The notes: generated by a model from the letters alone, not told the origin. Shown: positions 35,858-45,859, numbered from the stretch's first letter. The stretch: DNA of 64,000 nt from JAIQFL01 sp035295745 (GCA_035295745.1 DATGIL010000023.1:310001-374000), one strand, 5' to 3'. Numbers and translations are program-made.

Positions 35858-36794
35858 AGGTGCAGTGCGAGAAATAGACGTTGTCTAAGGTGACCGCTTC
35901 GCCGGAATACGATACGTTGCAGTGGCTGAAGACGGCGTTGCGAATATCCAATCCGTCGAGTACCACGTCGTAACCTTCTACGACCACGCTGCGGCATTCC
36001 TCCGTTAACATCGGATCCGACAGCGTGAGCAGATTCATTTTGGCAGGCGCGGCGACCAGTTCTTTGCCCACGGCTCGGGAGCTTCCAAAGATTTTCGACG
36101 TGGAGTCCAGCGGCCGGAAGGTGTGCAGCTTCGGAAGACGGAGCATCGCGCCGTGAGCCATAGAGCCCTCCTCCGGCATGCCCGCGGGCGGCGGCAACAG
36201 AGACGAACGGTAACCAAGAATACTCGAAACCGCGTCGATGGAGGGGCCGGAGAGCGTCCAGTCAGCGGGAATCGACGGCTTCTCTTTGGAGAGGATGGGG
36301 CTCTCGTCGTCGACGAGGGTCAAAAAACCTTGGGCGATCTCGCCGAGCTGTTGCGGGCTCACTTCGATTTTCAGTTGCTGCGCCTTCCGGGTGATCGCTA
36401 TCGCCGTTTCGATCGCAAAGATCGGGTCTTCCCTTTGGACCGCACGTTTCAGAGTGTCACTGAGGAGATCGGGAACTCTCGAGGCGAAATCCGGCCGGGA
36501 CACCTCAGCCGAGGCTACCAGTTCGCCCAACCCGGCCCCCAACGCCGCCAATTCCCGATCGATGTCGTTTAGCCGGTCCTGTGTATGGGTGCTCAGTTCG
36601 GTGAGTTGCCTCCTCTCCGACATCGCGAAGATCATGGCAACTACGGCCAGTGCGAGCAGCGCCACCACGGTCGCGATACCGATGCCTAAGACTGCCCAGT
36701 CTCGGACCCATGAAGTCCGGTTGGCCCCACGCGGCGGAACTGGTTTTCGAACCACCGGTTGGAGCGGTTCCTGGCCCATCGGAAAAAGAGACAT
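35778..36794 (-). CDS. Membrane-anchored protein with coiled coil, unknown function
   Basis: 338 residues. A cytosolic N-terminus (about 30 residues) is followed by one transmembrane helix (WAVLGIGIATVVALLALAVVAMIFAM), a coiled coil (RRQLTELSTHTQDRLNDIDREL), a helical domain, and a beta-helix-like end in which DVVLDGLDIRNAVFSHCNVSY and TLDNVYFSHCTFKI resemble pentapeptide-repeat turns. The type is found in Acidobacteriota; function unknown. Confidence 0.75.
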   Translation of the reverse strand: MSLFPMGQEPLQPVVRKPVPPRGANRTSWVRDWAVLGIGIATVVALLALAVVAMIFAMSERRQLTELSTHTQDRLNDIDRELAALGAGLGELVASAEVSRPDFASRVPDLLSDTLKRAVQREDPIFAIETAIAITRKAQQLKIEVSPQQLGEIAQGFLTLVDDESPILSKEKPSIPADWTLSGPSIDAVSSILGYRSSLLPPPAGMPEEGSMAHGAMLRLPKLHTFRPLDSTSKIFGSSRAVGKELVAAPAKMNLLTLSDPMLTEECRSVVVEGYDVVLDGLDIRNAVFSHCNVSYSGEAVTLDNVYFSHCTFKIGRRGKDFATAVLAAGGPVGLVKR

Positions 36795-37013
36795 TCTTGC
36801 TGGAGCGAGCGACTCCCCGAAACCTTACATTTCAGGATACCAGGAACCCGCTCGGGCTTTTATTGGAAAGCACGAGTAGGTCATATCACGTCCGGCATTC
36901 AGTATCAGAAAGCCATGCGATTGGAGTGTTTTGCCGATAACCCAGTACTCCTTCTCGGCAAACCTGCCAGATATTCTCGGTGCAAACCCTAAAGTTCCGC
37001 GGGCAGCTTGTCG

Positions 37014-38540
37014 ATGAATGGAATGAGTATGAAGCCGCCGTCGCGGGAAGAGAGGATCGCCAATTGCGTCAGTTCTTTGACTGCCAAGCCTGATTTCCCG
37101 GCGTTTTCTCAGCACGTCCAGAAGATCCTCGCCGCCGTCGAGGACAACGACTCCACCGTCGGCGAGTTGACTGCGCTGATCATGCGCGACTACAGCCTCA
37201 GTCTTAAACTGCTGCGGACAGCCAACATCTACAACCTGTCAGGGCGGCAGATTCTTAGCGTCTCGCATGCCGTGATCATGATTGGAACGGAAGGCGTGCG
37301 GAATCTGGCCAGCAGTCTCCTGATTTTTGAGCACTTCTTCAAAAAGCCGGCAGGCCTGCGCGAATTGATGACGCTGTCCATGCTGAGTGCGAATCATGTC
37401 CGGGAAATCGCGGCCCGGGTGCCAGTCCTCAGGCTGAGGCCGGAAGAAGCATTTCTCTGCGGCATGGTGCGGAATTTGGGAGAGATATTGGTCGGATATT
37501 ACCTGCCCGGGCCCTACACGCGGATCCTGAAACGCATGGCGGAGCGGAAGCAATCCGCGCCGGATGCCGCAATGGAAGTCCTGCAGTTCACCTTTGAGGA
37601 TATCGGCGAGGCGGTGATCCGGTATTGGCGGATGCCGGAGGTCGTCGCTGCCTGCCAGCAGGCGCAAAGCCCGCCCGGCGCTCTGAGGGACTCCCCGGAA
37701 AGCCTGATGTATGCCGCGGTCAACTTCGGGCATCACCTTACCAATGCGGTCTATCGCATGGATCCAAAGGAAGGCGCGGAACACCTGAAAGCCTGCTTGC
37801 GGGAGCATAGCGCCTGGCTGCCGATGGAGCGCAAGGACGTAGAACAGATTCTGAAGTCGGGGCTTGCCGATACGCAGGAATCGTTCTCCGCAATGGGTGT
37901 GCAGTTAGACGAACTTCGCCTGATGTCACAGAGCCGCGCAGCCGTCGCAGCCCTGTCAGAAACCAAGACCGGCGAACCCGTCGTCCAGGTGCCGGCCACC
38001 CGCGATAGCGATCTGCTCGAGCGTTTGGCGAAGGAGGTGAGTGCCGCGGTGGATGGTTCGTCGGAGATCGAGCTGAATGCGGTGATCGCGAAGCTTCTGG
38101 ACGCTTTTCACCGCGGCGCGGGCTTCGATCGCGTGATCTTTGCTTTTCTGAGTGAGGACGGAACCGCGATGGAGGGGCGGCTCGGAGTCGGGACCGACGT
38201 GGACGCACTCATCTCCAAATTCAAATTTCGAATGTCTTTATCCGGTGGACCCGTTCCTGTTGCCCTGCTTTCGAGGCGGAATGTGGCGGCGGATGCCGGC
38301 GAAGGCGAGGCAGGGCAGATCGGCAAGCTGTTTGGAGGCAGTTACCTGTGCCTCTATCCGCTGGTGGTCGCTCGCCAGGTGATCGGCTGTATCTATGGCG
38401 ACTGCCCGAGCCCCAAGACCGATCTAAGCAGCAGGGAGCTATCCACGCTCGAAGAACTGCGGGATTCGCTGGCTACCGCGATGGCTCGTATGAAGCGACG
38501 GAGTTCGACTGCGTCAGGAGAATCAGGTGCATGGAGTTGA
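37014..38540 (+). CDS. HDOD-domain signalling protein with a GAF-like C-terminus
   Basis: 508 residues. Residues about 15-215 form an HDOD domain, the HD-related output domain without a full HD motif (DFPAFSQHVQKILAAVEDNDSTVGELTALIMRDYSLSLKLLRTANIYN, then VSHAVIMIGTEGVRNL). The last 160 residues look like a GAF domain (FHRGAGFDRVIFAFLSEDGTAMEGRLGVG, LYPLVVARQVIGCIYGD). Starts at 37014, 37023 and 37029 are all possible and none has a strong ribosome-binding site. A role in motility or c-di-GMP signalling is suggested by the family only. Confidence 0.85.
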   Translation: MNGMSMKPPSREERIANCVSSLTAKPDFPAFSQHVQKILAAVEDNDSTVGELTALIMRDYSLSLKLLRTANIYNLSGRQILSVSHAVIMIGTEGVRNLASSLLIFEHFFKKPAGLRELMTLSMLSANHVREIAARVPVLRLRPEEAFLCGMVRNLGEILVGYYLPGPYTRILKRMAERKQSAPDAAMEVLQFTFEDIGEAVIRYWRMPEVVAACQQAQSPPGALRDSPESLMYAAVNFGHHLTNAVYRMDPKEGAEHLKACLREHSAWLPMERKDVEQILKSGLADTQESFSAMGVQLDELRLMSQSRAAVAALSETKTGEPVVQVPATRDSDLLERLAKEVSAAVDGSSEIELNAVIAKLLDAFHRGAGFDRVIFAFLSEDGTAMEGRLGVGTDVDALISKFKFRMSLSGGPVPVALLSRRNVAADAGEGEAGQIGKLFGGSYLCLYPLVVARQVIGCIYGDCPSPKTDLSSRELSTLEELRDSLATAMARMKRRSSTASGESGAWS

Positions 38541-38574
38541 GAAGCCGGGGAGGATTTCGAAGGGATGCGCCGGT

Positions 38575-38603
38575 TTGACTTCAGTCCCGCATTCCCATAA
38601 GAT
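38575..38603 (+). promoter_or_regulatory. Sigma70-like promoter of the S9 peptidase gene
   Basis: TTGACT at 38575-38580 and TAAGAT at 38598-38603 are 17 bases apart, and the -10 box ends 12 bases before the ATG at 38616. The leader would be only about five bases long, without a Shine-Dalgarno sequence. Confidence 0.6.
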
Positions 38604-38615
38604 TTCCCTAACCCT

Positions 38616-41072
38616 ATGAAACCGGTAACCAGAGCTTCGCTACTGTTGTACCTGCCGGCATGCCTCCTGTTCGGAGCGCAGCCGTACCAGAAACCGCCAC
38701 AAGCGGTGCTGGATGTCCTCAATGCACCTACCATTCCCCAACTCTCGCTGAGCCCCACGCGTACTTATGCGATGCAGGGGCAAGCCGTGCGCAATCCGCC
38801 GATTGCGGAGTTGTCGCAGCCGATGTTGAGGCTCGCCGGCGTTCGCATCAATCCCAAGACCAACGGCTTGCACAACACGGTTTTCAATTCATCGCTGACA
38901 TTGGTAAAGATTCCTGAAGGCACGACCGTGAAGATCGATTTGCCTCCCAATCCCAAGCTGAGTCTCGGGCGCTGGAGCCCGGACGGGTCGCATTTCGCCT
39001 TCACCAACACGACTGCCACCGGGATCGAGCTCTGGATCGGCGAGACGGCGACCGGCAAAACACACAAGATTCCCGGAGTGATGTTGAATGGCGTCATGGG
39101 AGGCGGAGGCGGAGGCCGCGGTGGCGCCGGCGGCGGCTCGGCGGAATTTCAATGGATGCCCGACGGCAAATCGATGCTGGTGGAGATCCTGAAGCCCAAT
39201 CGGGGCGTTCCACCGCCGGAGGAAGTTGTTCCCCTCGGGCCGCACGTGCAGGAGAGCCTGGGCGGCGCGTCCGGCTCCGCCACCCTGGAAGATATGCTGC
39301 AGAATCCGCACGACGAAGATCTGTTCGAGTATTACGCCACCGCGCAACTGGCGCGCCTGGATCTCGCCACCAACAAGTTGACGCTGGTCGGAAAGCCCGG
39401 AATCATCGAGTCGGCGCGGATCTCGCCCGATGGAAAAGACATCCTGGTGACCACGGTTCATCGCCCCTTCTCCTACCTGCTGGCCGTCCGTTCGTTCCCG
39501 AAAGAGATCGAAATCTGGGACATGACCGGAAAGATGGTCCATAAGGTAGCCAGCCAACCGCTCGAAGAGCGTGTATCGCTCACCGGCGTGGCGACCGGGC
39601 CTCGCAATTTCATGTGGCGCCCCAGCGAACCGGCAACGCTGATGTGGGTGGAAGCTCTGGATGGCGGAAACCTCAAGAACCAGGTGCCTTATCGCGATAA
39701 GATCCTGGCCCTCCAGGCGCCGTTCACCGCCGAACCGCGCGAAGTATTCAAGACCCAGCAGCGGTTCCAGGGAATTCAGATGGCCGACAAGGGCGGACTG
39801 GCGTTAGTCGAGGATTTCGAGCGGCAAAAACGCTGGCTCCGGACGTTCCAGATCGATCTCGATAAGCCCGGCGAACCGCGCCTGGTTTGGGCCCGTAACA
39901 ATCAGGACCGCTACAAGGATCCCGGCAGACCGATGACGTCTTCCGGACGCGGCGGGGGCATCCTGCTGGATGGCGACAACATCTTCCTGGTCGGCGCCGG
40001 ATCCTCTCCCACCGGAGATCACCCGTTCCTCGATCGATTCAATCTGGCCACCCAGAAGTCGGAGCGGTTGTTCCAGTGTGACGACAGCCATTACGAGGCG
40101 GTCGAAGCCCTGCTTGATGAGAAAGGCGAGAAGTTCCTCACCCGACGGGAGAGCCCCAACGAGCCGCCGAACTATTTCGTGCGCACCCCGTCCGGCACGT
40201 TGACGGCGGTAACCAGGTATGCCGATCCGCAACCCACGATTCGCGGGATCCACAAGGAACTGGTGAAGTACAAACGGAACGACGGAGTGGAACTCTCCTT
40301 CACGCTCTATCTGCCTGCCGATTACAAGCCAGGCACCAAGCTGCCGACCCTCATGTGGGCCTATCCCTACGAATTCAACGATGCCGAAACCGCGAGCCAG
40401 GTGAGCGGATCGACGCAGCACTTCACCGAACTCACGGCGTATCACCTGCTGTTCGTGATGCGCGGATACGCGGTTCTCGACAACGCGGCGATGCCGATCG
40501 TGGGTGATCCCGATACGGTGAACAATACATACGTGGAGCAGATCACGGCGGATGCGAAGGCGGCGATCGATAAGGCCGCGTCGATGGGAGTGACGGATCC
40601 GAATCGGGTCGGAGTCGGGGGCCACAGCTACGGCTCTTTCATGACGGCGAATCTGCTGGCGCACACCGATCTCTTCCGCGGCGGGATTGCGGAAAGCGGC
40701 GCTCACAATCGCACGCTGACTCCCTTCGGATTCCAAAGCGAGCGCCGGACGATCTGGCAGGCGCCCGATGTGTATCTGAAGATGTCGCCCTTTATGTTCG
40801 CCGATAAGATCAAGACGCCGATTCTCCTGATCCACGGCGAAGCGGACGACAATTCCGGTACCTTCCCGATTCAGTCCGACCGCATGTATCAGGCCATCCG
40901 CGGCAACGGCGGGACGGTACGGCTGGTATTTCTGCCCGCGGAAGCCCACGGCTATCGCGCCAAGGAGACCATTGAACACGTGCTCTGGGAGGAATTCACG
41001 TGGTTCGATAAATACGTGAAGGATCCTCCGCCCCGCTCCTCTACCAGCAGCAGCAGCAACAACAACAACTAA
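38616..41072 (+). CDS. Secreted S9-family prolyl oligopeptidase-like peptidase
   Basis: 818 residues with a signal peptide (LLLYLPACLLFGAQP). An N-terminal beta-propeller of about 500 residues precedes an alpha/beta hydrolase domain. Catalytic residues are S671 in GGHSYGSF, D744 or D745 in HGEADDNSG and H778 in AEAHGYR. A glycine-rich insertion (about residues 165-177) interrupts the propeller, and the protein ends in a Ser/Asn tract encoded by AGC and AAC triplets. It probably cleaves peptides in the periplasm or outside the cell. A terminator follows. Confidence 0.93.
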   Translation: MKPVTRASLLLYLPACLLFGAQPYQKPPQAVLDVLNAPTIPQLSLSPTRTYAMQGQAVRNPPIAELSQPMLRLAGVRINPKTNGLHNTVFNSSLTLVKIPEGTTVKIDLPPNPKLSLGRWSPDGSHFAFTNTTATGIELWIGETATGKTHKIPGVMLNGVMGGGGGGRGGAGGGSAEFQWMPDGKSMLVEILKPNRGVPPPEEVVPLGPHVQESLGGASGSATLEDMLQNPHDEDLFEYYATAQLARLDLATNKLTLVGKPGIIESARISPDGKDILVTTVHRPFSYLLAVRSFPKEIEIWDMTGKMVHKVASQPLEERVSLTGVATGPRNFMWRPSEPATLMWVEALDGGNLKNQVPYRDKILALQAPFTAEPREVFKTQQRFQGIQMADKGGLALVEDFERQKRWLRTFQIDLDKPGEPRLVWARNNQDRYKDPGRPMTSSGRGGGILLDGDNIFLVGAGSSPTGDHPFLDRFNLATQKSERLFQCDDSHYEAVEALLDEKGEKFLTRRESPNEPPNYFVRTPSGTLTAVTRYADPQPTIRGIHKELVKYKRNDGVELSFTLYLPADYKPGTKLPTLMWAYPYEFNDAETASQVSGSTQHFTELTAYHLLFVMRGYAVLDNAAMPIVGDPDTVNNTYVEQITADAKAAIDKAASMGVTDPNRVGVGGHSYGSFMTANLLAHTDLFRGGIAESGAHNRTLTPFGFQSERRTIWQAPDVYLKMSPFMFADKIKTPILLIHGEADDNSGTFPIQSDRMYQAIRGNGGTVRLVFLPAEAHGYRAKETIEHVLWEEFTWFDKYVKDPPPRSSTSSSSNNNN

Positions 41073-41079
41073 TGGAAAA

Positions 41080-41116
41080 GGGCCTCAGGGGAACGATATT
41101 GGTTCCTCTGAGGCCC
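41080..41116. terminator. Bidirectional terminator between the peptidase gene and kdpC
   Basis: GGGCCTCAGGGGAAC (41080-41094), loop GATATTG, then GTTCCTCTGAGGCCC (41102-41116): a 15-base stem with a single G-T pair, in the space between convergent genes. Confidence 0.8.
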
Positions 41117-41167
41117 GAGTCTTACCTCTCTCCGGTCACTTCCCTAAAGCCCAAAATCGCCCCGCCG

Positions 41168-41755
41168 TCACTTCTTTACAGGGGCCACGCGATCCAGTGC
41201 CAGGTTCAGCCTTAGAACATTAACGCGGGGCTCGCCTAAGATGCCCAGGGTACGGCCTTCGGTGTTCTCGGCCACGAGTTGCCGAACCGCATCCGCACTC
41301 ATGCCGCGAGCAGTGGAAATACGGCCGACCTGGGCCTCCGCCGAAGCAGGGCTTAGGTGTGGGTCTACGCCGCTTGCGGAGGTCGTAACCAGGTCGGCCG
41401 GGAGCGGGCCGTTAAAGGTGGGGTTGTCGGCCCGAAACGTTTTGACATCGCCCTGCACGCGATCGATGAGCTTCTGATTCGTGGGGCCGTAATTGGAAGC
41501 GCTGCCTCCAGGAGCCACGGGGTCATACCCATCGTTGCCTGCCGCCGAAGGGCGGCCGTGGAAATATTCGGGACGCGTGAAGCGCTGGCCGATCAGTTCG
41601 GAACCGACCGTCTTGCCGTCGCGGCTGATCAGGCTGCCGGCGGCCTGTCGCGGGAAGATCACCTTAGCGAGGCCGGTCACCAGCAGGGGATACGCAATTC
41701 CCGTGACCAGCGCGAGAACCACCATCAGTTTCACTGCGATGATGAGCTGTTTCAT
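41168..41755 (-). CDS. kdpC: Potassium-transporting ATPase subunit KdpC
   Basis: 195 residues. One N-terminal transmembrane helix (LIIAVKLMVVLALVTGIAYPLL) and the family core: GSELIGQRFTRPEYFHGRPSA, DGYDPVAPGGSASNYGPTN, VTTSASGVDPHLSPASAEAQV, AENTEGRTLGILGEPRVNVLRLN. It stabilises the KdpFABC complex and is the last gene of the operon, 11 bases after kdpB. GGGAG before the ATG at 41755 supports this start over a GTG five codons upstream. Confidence 0.97.
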   Translation of the reverse strand: MKQLIIAVKLMVVLALVTGIAYPLLVTGLAKVIFPRQAAGSLISRDGKTVGSELIGQRFTRPEYFHGRPSAAGNDGYDPVAPGGSASNYGPTNQKLIDRVQGDVKTFRADNPTFNGPLPADLVTTSASGVDPHLSPASAEAQVGRISTARGMSADAVRQLVAENTEGRTLGILGEPRVNVLRLNLALDRVAPVKK

Positions 41756-41766
41756 ATAGTCTCCCT

Positions 41767-43884
41767 TCACGCCAGATGGAGCAGTCCCAACAGGCGGTCG
41801 ATAAGCCAGATGCCGGGGAATGGCGCGATCACGCCGCCCACTCCATAAATCAGCAGATTGCGCCGGAGAAGAGCGCCCGCACTCATTGGACGGTACGTTA
41901 CCCCTCGAAGCGCCAGCGGAATCAGCGCGATGATGATGAGCGCATTGAAAATCACCGCCGCGAGAATCGCGCTTTCTGCACTGTGCAGCCCCATGATATT
42001 GAGCTTACCCATGGCCGCGTAAGTGGGCATGAACATGGCCGGCAGGATGGCGAAATACTTGGCGATGTCGTTGGCAATCGAAAAAGTCGTCAGCGCACCG
42101 CGCGTCATCAGCAATTGCTTGCCGATGGCCACCACCTCAATCAGCTTGGTGGGATTGCTGTCCAGGTCCACCATGTTGCCGGCTTCTTTGGCGGCCATGG
42201 TGCCGGTGTTCATGGCGAGGCCGACATCGGCCTGCGCCAGCGCGGGAGCATCGTTGGTGCCGTCGCCAGTCATGGCGACCAGACGCCCGCCGGCCTGCTC
42301 CCGCTTGATCAGGTCCATCTTGTCTTTAGGTGTTGCCTGCGCGAGGAAATCGTCCGTGCCGGCTTCGGCCGCAATCGCGGCGGCAGTCAGCGGATTGTCG
42401 CCGGTGATCATGATCGTGCGGATGCCCATGGCGCGCAATTGGGCGAATCGTTCGCGCATACCGCCCTTGACCACGTCCTTCAGGTGAATGACGCCCAGCG
42501 CGCGATCGCGATCCGCTACCACCAGCGGTGTGCCGCCGGAGCGCGAGATCCGGTCCGTGACGTCCATCAGTTCGGTGGGAACCTTGCCCCCATGCTCGTG
42601 CACGAATTCCATCACCGACTCGGTGGCGCCTTTGCGGATGTACCTTCCGTCGATGTTCACTCCGCTCATGCGGGTCTGCGCGGTGAAGGGGATGAAGTGC
42701 GCCTCATGCGCCGCCACCTCGCGGCCGCGAATGTTGTACCGCGACTTCGCCAACACTACGATCGAGCGCCCTTCGGGAGTTTCGTCGGCCAGGCTCGAAA
42801 GCTGGGCGGCATCAGCCAACTCAGCTTCAGTCACGCCATTGAGAGGAATAAACTCGACCGCCTGGCGATTGCCGAGCGTGATGGTGCCGGTCTTGTCGAG
42901 CAACAGAGTATTGACGTCGCCGGCCGCTTCTACGGCCTTGCCGCTCATCGCCAGGACGTTGTGCTGCATTACGCGGTCCATGCCGGCGATGCCGATCGCG
43001 GAGAGCAGTCCTCCAATGGTGGTCGGAATCAGGCAGACCAGGAGCGAGATCAGCACCGTAACAGAAGGGGCAGTGCCGCTGCCGCTGGCCGCGACGCTGT
43101 ATGCGGCAAACGGCTGCAACGTGACGACCGCCAGCAGGAATACGAGCGTCAAGCCGGCGATGACGATATTCAAGGCGATCTCGTTCGGAGTCTTCTGACG
43201 CTCGGCGCCTTCGACCAGCGCGATCATGCGGTCCAGAAAAGTCTCGCCGGGGTTCGACGTGATCTTTACTTTGATCCAGTCCGAGAGGACCTTGGTGCCG
43301 CCAGTGACTGCGCTGCGGTCGCCGCCGGACTCGCGAATGACCGGTGCGCTCTCGCCGGTAATCGCCGATTCGTCCACGCTGGCGATTCCTTCCACCACGT
43401 CTCCGTCACCCGGTATGGTTTCGCCGGCGTCCACGCGAACGACATCGCCGCTGCGCAACTGCGTTGCGGGGACCACTTCCGAGTTCCCGTTCTTGAGACG
43501 GCGGGCGGTGGTCTCGGTCTTCGTCTTGCGGAGGGTATCGGCCTGAGCCTTGCCGCGCCCTTCCGCCATGGCTTCCGCGAAGTTGGCGAAGAGCACCGTG
43601 AACCACAGCCAAAGCGTGATCTGCAGTGTGAATCCGGCAACGCCGGCGCCCGCCAACAAGTCGCGGACCGCCAGGATCGTCGTCATGAGCGCGCCAATCT
43701 CCACCACGAACATCACGGGATTCTTCATCATGATGCGCGGATTGAGCTTCAGAAGGGAGTCCGTAATCGCGCGCTTCACGATGGGGGGATCGAAAAGCGG
43801 CCGCGACCGGGCTCCCTTCTTGGGTGCCAGGGAAGGGGCGTCGTGACCGGAAGTAGGAGGTGTTTTGACTGTCATGGAAGCCAT
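41767..43884 (-). CDS. kdpB: Potassium-transporting ATPase ATP-binding subunit KdpB
   Basis: 705 residues, a P-type ATPase. The actuator motif ITGES, the phosphorylation motif DKTGT, the nucleotide-binding KGATESVM and the hinge MTGDGTNDAPALAQADVG are intact. Length and helix order match the family. The ATG at 43884 has GGAG eight bases upstream. It lies three bases after the kdpA stop, so translation is coupled. The complex imports K+ with high affinity when external potassium is scarce. Confidence 0.98.
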   Translation of the reverse strand: MASMTVKTPPTSGHDAPSLAPKKGARSRPLFDPPIVKRAITDSLLKLNPRIMMKNPVMFVVEIGALMTTILAVRDLLAGAGVAGFTLQITLWLWFTVLFANFAEAMAEGRGKAQADTLRKTKTETTARRLKNGNSEVVPATQLRSGDVVRVDAGETIPGDGDVVEGIASVDESAITGESAPVIRESGGDRSAVTGGTKVLSDWIKVKITSNPGETFLDRMIALVEGAERQKTPNEIALNIVIAGLTLVFLLAVVTLQPFAAYSVAASGSGTAPSVTVLISLLVCLIPTTIGGLLSAIGIAGMDRVMQHNVLAMSGKAVEAAGDVNTLLLDKTGTITLGNRQAVEFIPLNGVTEAELADAAQLSSLADETPEGRSIVVLAKSRYNIRGREVAAHEAHFIPFTAQTRMSGVNIDGRYIRKGATESVMEFVHEHGGKVPTELMDVTDRISRSGGTPLVVADRDRALGVIHLKDVVKGGMRERFAQLRAMGIRTIMITGDNPLTAAAIAAEAGTDDFLAQATPKDKMDLIKREQAGGRLVAMTGDGTNDAPALAQADVGLAMNTGTMAAKEAGNMVDLDSNPTKLIEVVAIGKQLLMTRGALTTFSIANDIAKYFAILPAMFMPTYAAMGKLNIMGLHSAESAILAAVIFNALIIIALIPLALRGVTYRPMSAGALLRRNLLIYGVGGVIAPFPGIWLIDRLLGLLHLA

Positions 43885-43887
43885 GAG

Positions 43888-45651
43888 TTAGCTCCAGAGT
43901 TTGCCTTGATGCATCAGGAAATGCTCCACGATCGGACCGAGTGAGAGCGCGGGGAAGAACGTCAGCGCGCCCACGATCACGGTCACGCCGACCAGCAGCG
44001 CAACGAAAAGTGGACCATCGGTTGGAAACGTTCCGGCGGATACCGGCACCAGCTTCTTGCGCGCGAGGCTGCCGGCGGCGGCCAGCAGCGGGATCAGCAT
44101 CAAGAACCGCCCGGCCAACATGGCGACTCCTATCGTCGCGTTGAAGAACGGCGTGTTGGCGTTGATTCCAGCAAAAGCGCTGCCGTTGTTGCCGACGCCG
44201 CTGGTGTAGGAATAGAGTACTTCGGAAAGGCCGTGCGGCCCGTTGTTGTTCAGGTTCGCCGTGGTCGCGCCGGGCGGATTGAAATATCCATCCTTGGCGA
44301 AATGCGCCACAGATCCCCACGCCGCGAAGCCAAGGATCGTGAACGCCAGGACCATGACCGAGAGCATGATCATCTTGACTTCTTTCTGTTCGATTTTCTT
44401 GCCGAGGTACTCCGGGGTCCGGCCCACCATGAGCCCGGCGATGAAGACCGCCAGAATAGCGAACAGGAGAATGCCGTAGAGTCCGGACCCGACGCCTCCG
44501 AAAATCACCTCGCCCAGTTCAATGTTGACCAGCGGAACGAGGCCGCCCAGAGGCGTGAGGCTGTCGTGCATGTTGTTCACGGCTCCGCAACTGGCGTCGG
44601 TGGTGACGACGGTGAACAGGGCGGAGTTGGTAATTCCGAAGCGAACCTCCTTGCCCTCCATGTTGCCGCCAGGTTGGGTGGCGGTAGCGTGCGACTCGAC
44701 GCCAAGCTTGGCGATATTGGGATTTCCAGCCTGCTCCATGGGATAGACAACGAATACGCCCGCCAGGAATAGAACGCTCATGGCGGCGTAGAGCGCCCAT
44801 CCTTGACGGGTATTCCGCACCATCTTGCCGAACGTGTAGGTGAGGCCGGCCGGAATCATGAAGATGAACAGCATCTCGAGGAAGTTCGACAGCGGCGTGG
44901 GATTCTCGAACGGATGCGAGGAGTTGGCATAGGTGAATCCGCCGCCATTCGTTCCGATCATCTTGATCGCTTCCTGTGAGGCCAGCGGCCCCTGCGGAAT
45001 GGTTTGTACCGCTCCTTCGAGGGTCGTTACCTTCGTGTAGGGGTGAAAATTCTGAATCGCTCCTTGAGAGACAAGCAGCATCGCGCCCACCACGGAGAGC
45101 GGCAGAAGCACGTACAGATTCGCGCGCGTGAAATCCACCCAAAAGCTTCCGAGGGTATTGGCCGAATGGCGCGAGAATCCGCGTACGAACGCGATCGCGG
45201 CTGCGATTCCCACGGCGGCCGACCAGAAGTTGTGAGTCGCCAGAGCCAGCATCTGAGTCAGGTAGCTCATGGTGGTTTCCGGCGTGTATGCCTGCCAGTT
45301 AGTGTTGGTGGTGAAGCTGGCTGCGGTGTTGAAGGCCAGGTCGGTGCCGATGTTGCCGAGTCCCTGCGGGTTCAGGGGCAGCCACTGTTGCACGCGCTGG
45401 ATGAGGTACGTGAACAGCAGCGTCGCCAGGCTGAACACCAACATCGCGCCGGCGTAACTCGTCCAGTGCTGCTCGGCATTCTCATCGATACCGCAGACTC
45501 TGTAGATCAGGGCCTCCACGGGCCGCACCACCGCGTGCATCCAGGTGCGCTCGCCGTTGAATACCTTCGCCATGTATGCGCCGAGCGGCTTGGCCAACGC
45601 CAGCAAAACCAGGCAAAACAGGGCGATTTGCAAAATTCCATTGCCGGACAT
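43888..45651 (-). CDS. kdpA: Potassium-transporting ATPase potassium-binding subunit KdpA
   Basis: 587 residues with the channel-like layout of four pore repeats. Selectivity-filter motifs can be seen: TAASFTTNTNWQAY, GTNGGGFTYANSSHPFENP, TTDASCGAVNN and TSGVGNNGSAFAG. The ATG at 45651 has GAGAGGAA upstream and begins with MSGNGILQIALF as in related proteins; a longer frame upstream overlaps kdpF and is unlikely. It takes K+ into the Kdp complex. Confidence 0.98.
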   Translation of the reverse strand: MSGNGILQIALFCLVLLALAKPLGAYMAKVFNGERTWMHAVVRPVEALIYRVCGIDENAEQHWTSYAGAMLVFSLATLLFTYLIQRVQQWLPLNPQGLGNIGTDLAFNTAASFTTNTNWQAYTPETTMSYLTQMLALATHNFWSAAVGIAAAIAFVRGFSRHSANTLGSFWVDFTRANLYVLLPLSVVGAMLLVSQGAIQNFHPYTKVTTLEGAVQTIPQGPLASQEAIKMIGTNGGGFTYANSSHPFENPTPLSNFLEMLFIFMIPAGLTYTFGKMVRNTRQGWALYAAMSVLFLAGVFVVYPMEQAGNPNIAKLGVESHATATQPGGNMEGKEVRFGITNSALFTVVTTDASCGAVNNMHDSLTPLGGLVPLVNIELGEVIFGGVGSGLYGILLFAILAVFIAGLMVGRTPEYLGKKIEQKEVKMIMLSVMVLAFTILGFAAWGSVAHFAKDGYFNPPGATTANLNNNGPHGLSEVLYSYTSGVGNNGSAFAGINANTPFFNATIGVAMLAGRFLMLIPLLAAAGSLARKKLVPVSAGTFPTDGPLFVALLVGVTVIVGALTFFPALSLGPIVEHFLMHQGKLWS

Positions 45652-45661
45652 GAGTTTCCTC

Positions 45662-45745
45662 TCAGAAGCGCTCGGGGCGGAGCAGTGCGTAGAACAGGTA
45701 CACACCCACGCCCAGCGCCACAATCAACGACAGCACGTATTCCAT
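45662..45745 (-). CDS. kdpF: KdpF small membrane subunit
   Basis: 27 residues: start MEYVLSLIVALGVG, then VYLFYALLRPERF. The single helix and the ending YALLRPERF are the signature of KdpF, the small subunit that stabilises the Kdp complex. It lies just ahead of kdpA, 10 bases between stop and the kdpA start. Very short genes like this are easily missed. Confidence 0.93.
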   Translation of the reverse strand: MEYVLSLIVALGVGVYLFYALLRPERF

Positions 45746-45766
45746 GGGGGTCTCCGAATAAGTCCT

Positions 45767-45850
45767 CTACAGACGGTCGCAACCTTTGACGAACGCCCAG
45801 CTCGCGACAAAAAAGAGGATCGTGATCAGTACGAAGGCTAGATCGAGCAT
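45767..45850 (-). CDS. 27-residue membrane microprotein upstream of kdpF
   Basis: One predicted helix (LAFVLITILFFVASWAFV) and the ending KGCDRL. An AGGTGA ribosome-binding site lies a few bases before the ATG at 45850. It sits 21 bases before kdpF. I recall similar microproteins with the ending ACDRL or GCDRL before kdp genes in other bacteria, which suggests conservation, but the role is not known. It might be a further small subunit of the Kdp complex. Confidence 0.75.
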   Translation of the reverse strand: MLDLAFVLITILFFVASWAFVKGCDRL

Positions 45851-45859
45851 GAAAGTCAC

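Noticed and set aside
41776..43944. 722-codon plus-strand frame antisense to kdpB
   Set aside because: It mirrors kdpB over the whole length; the kdpB frame is secure and no second gene is plausible.
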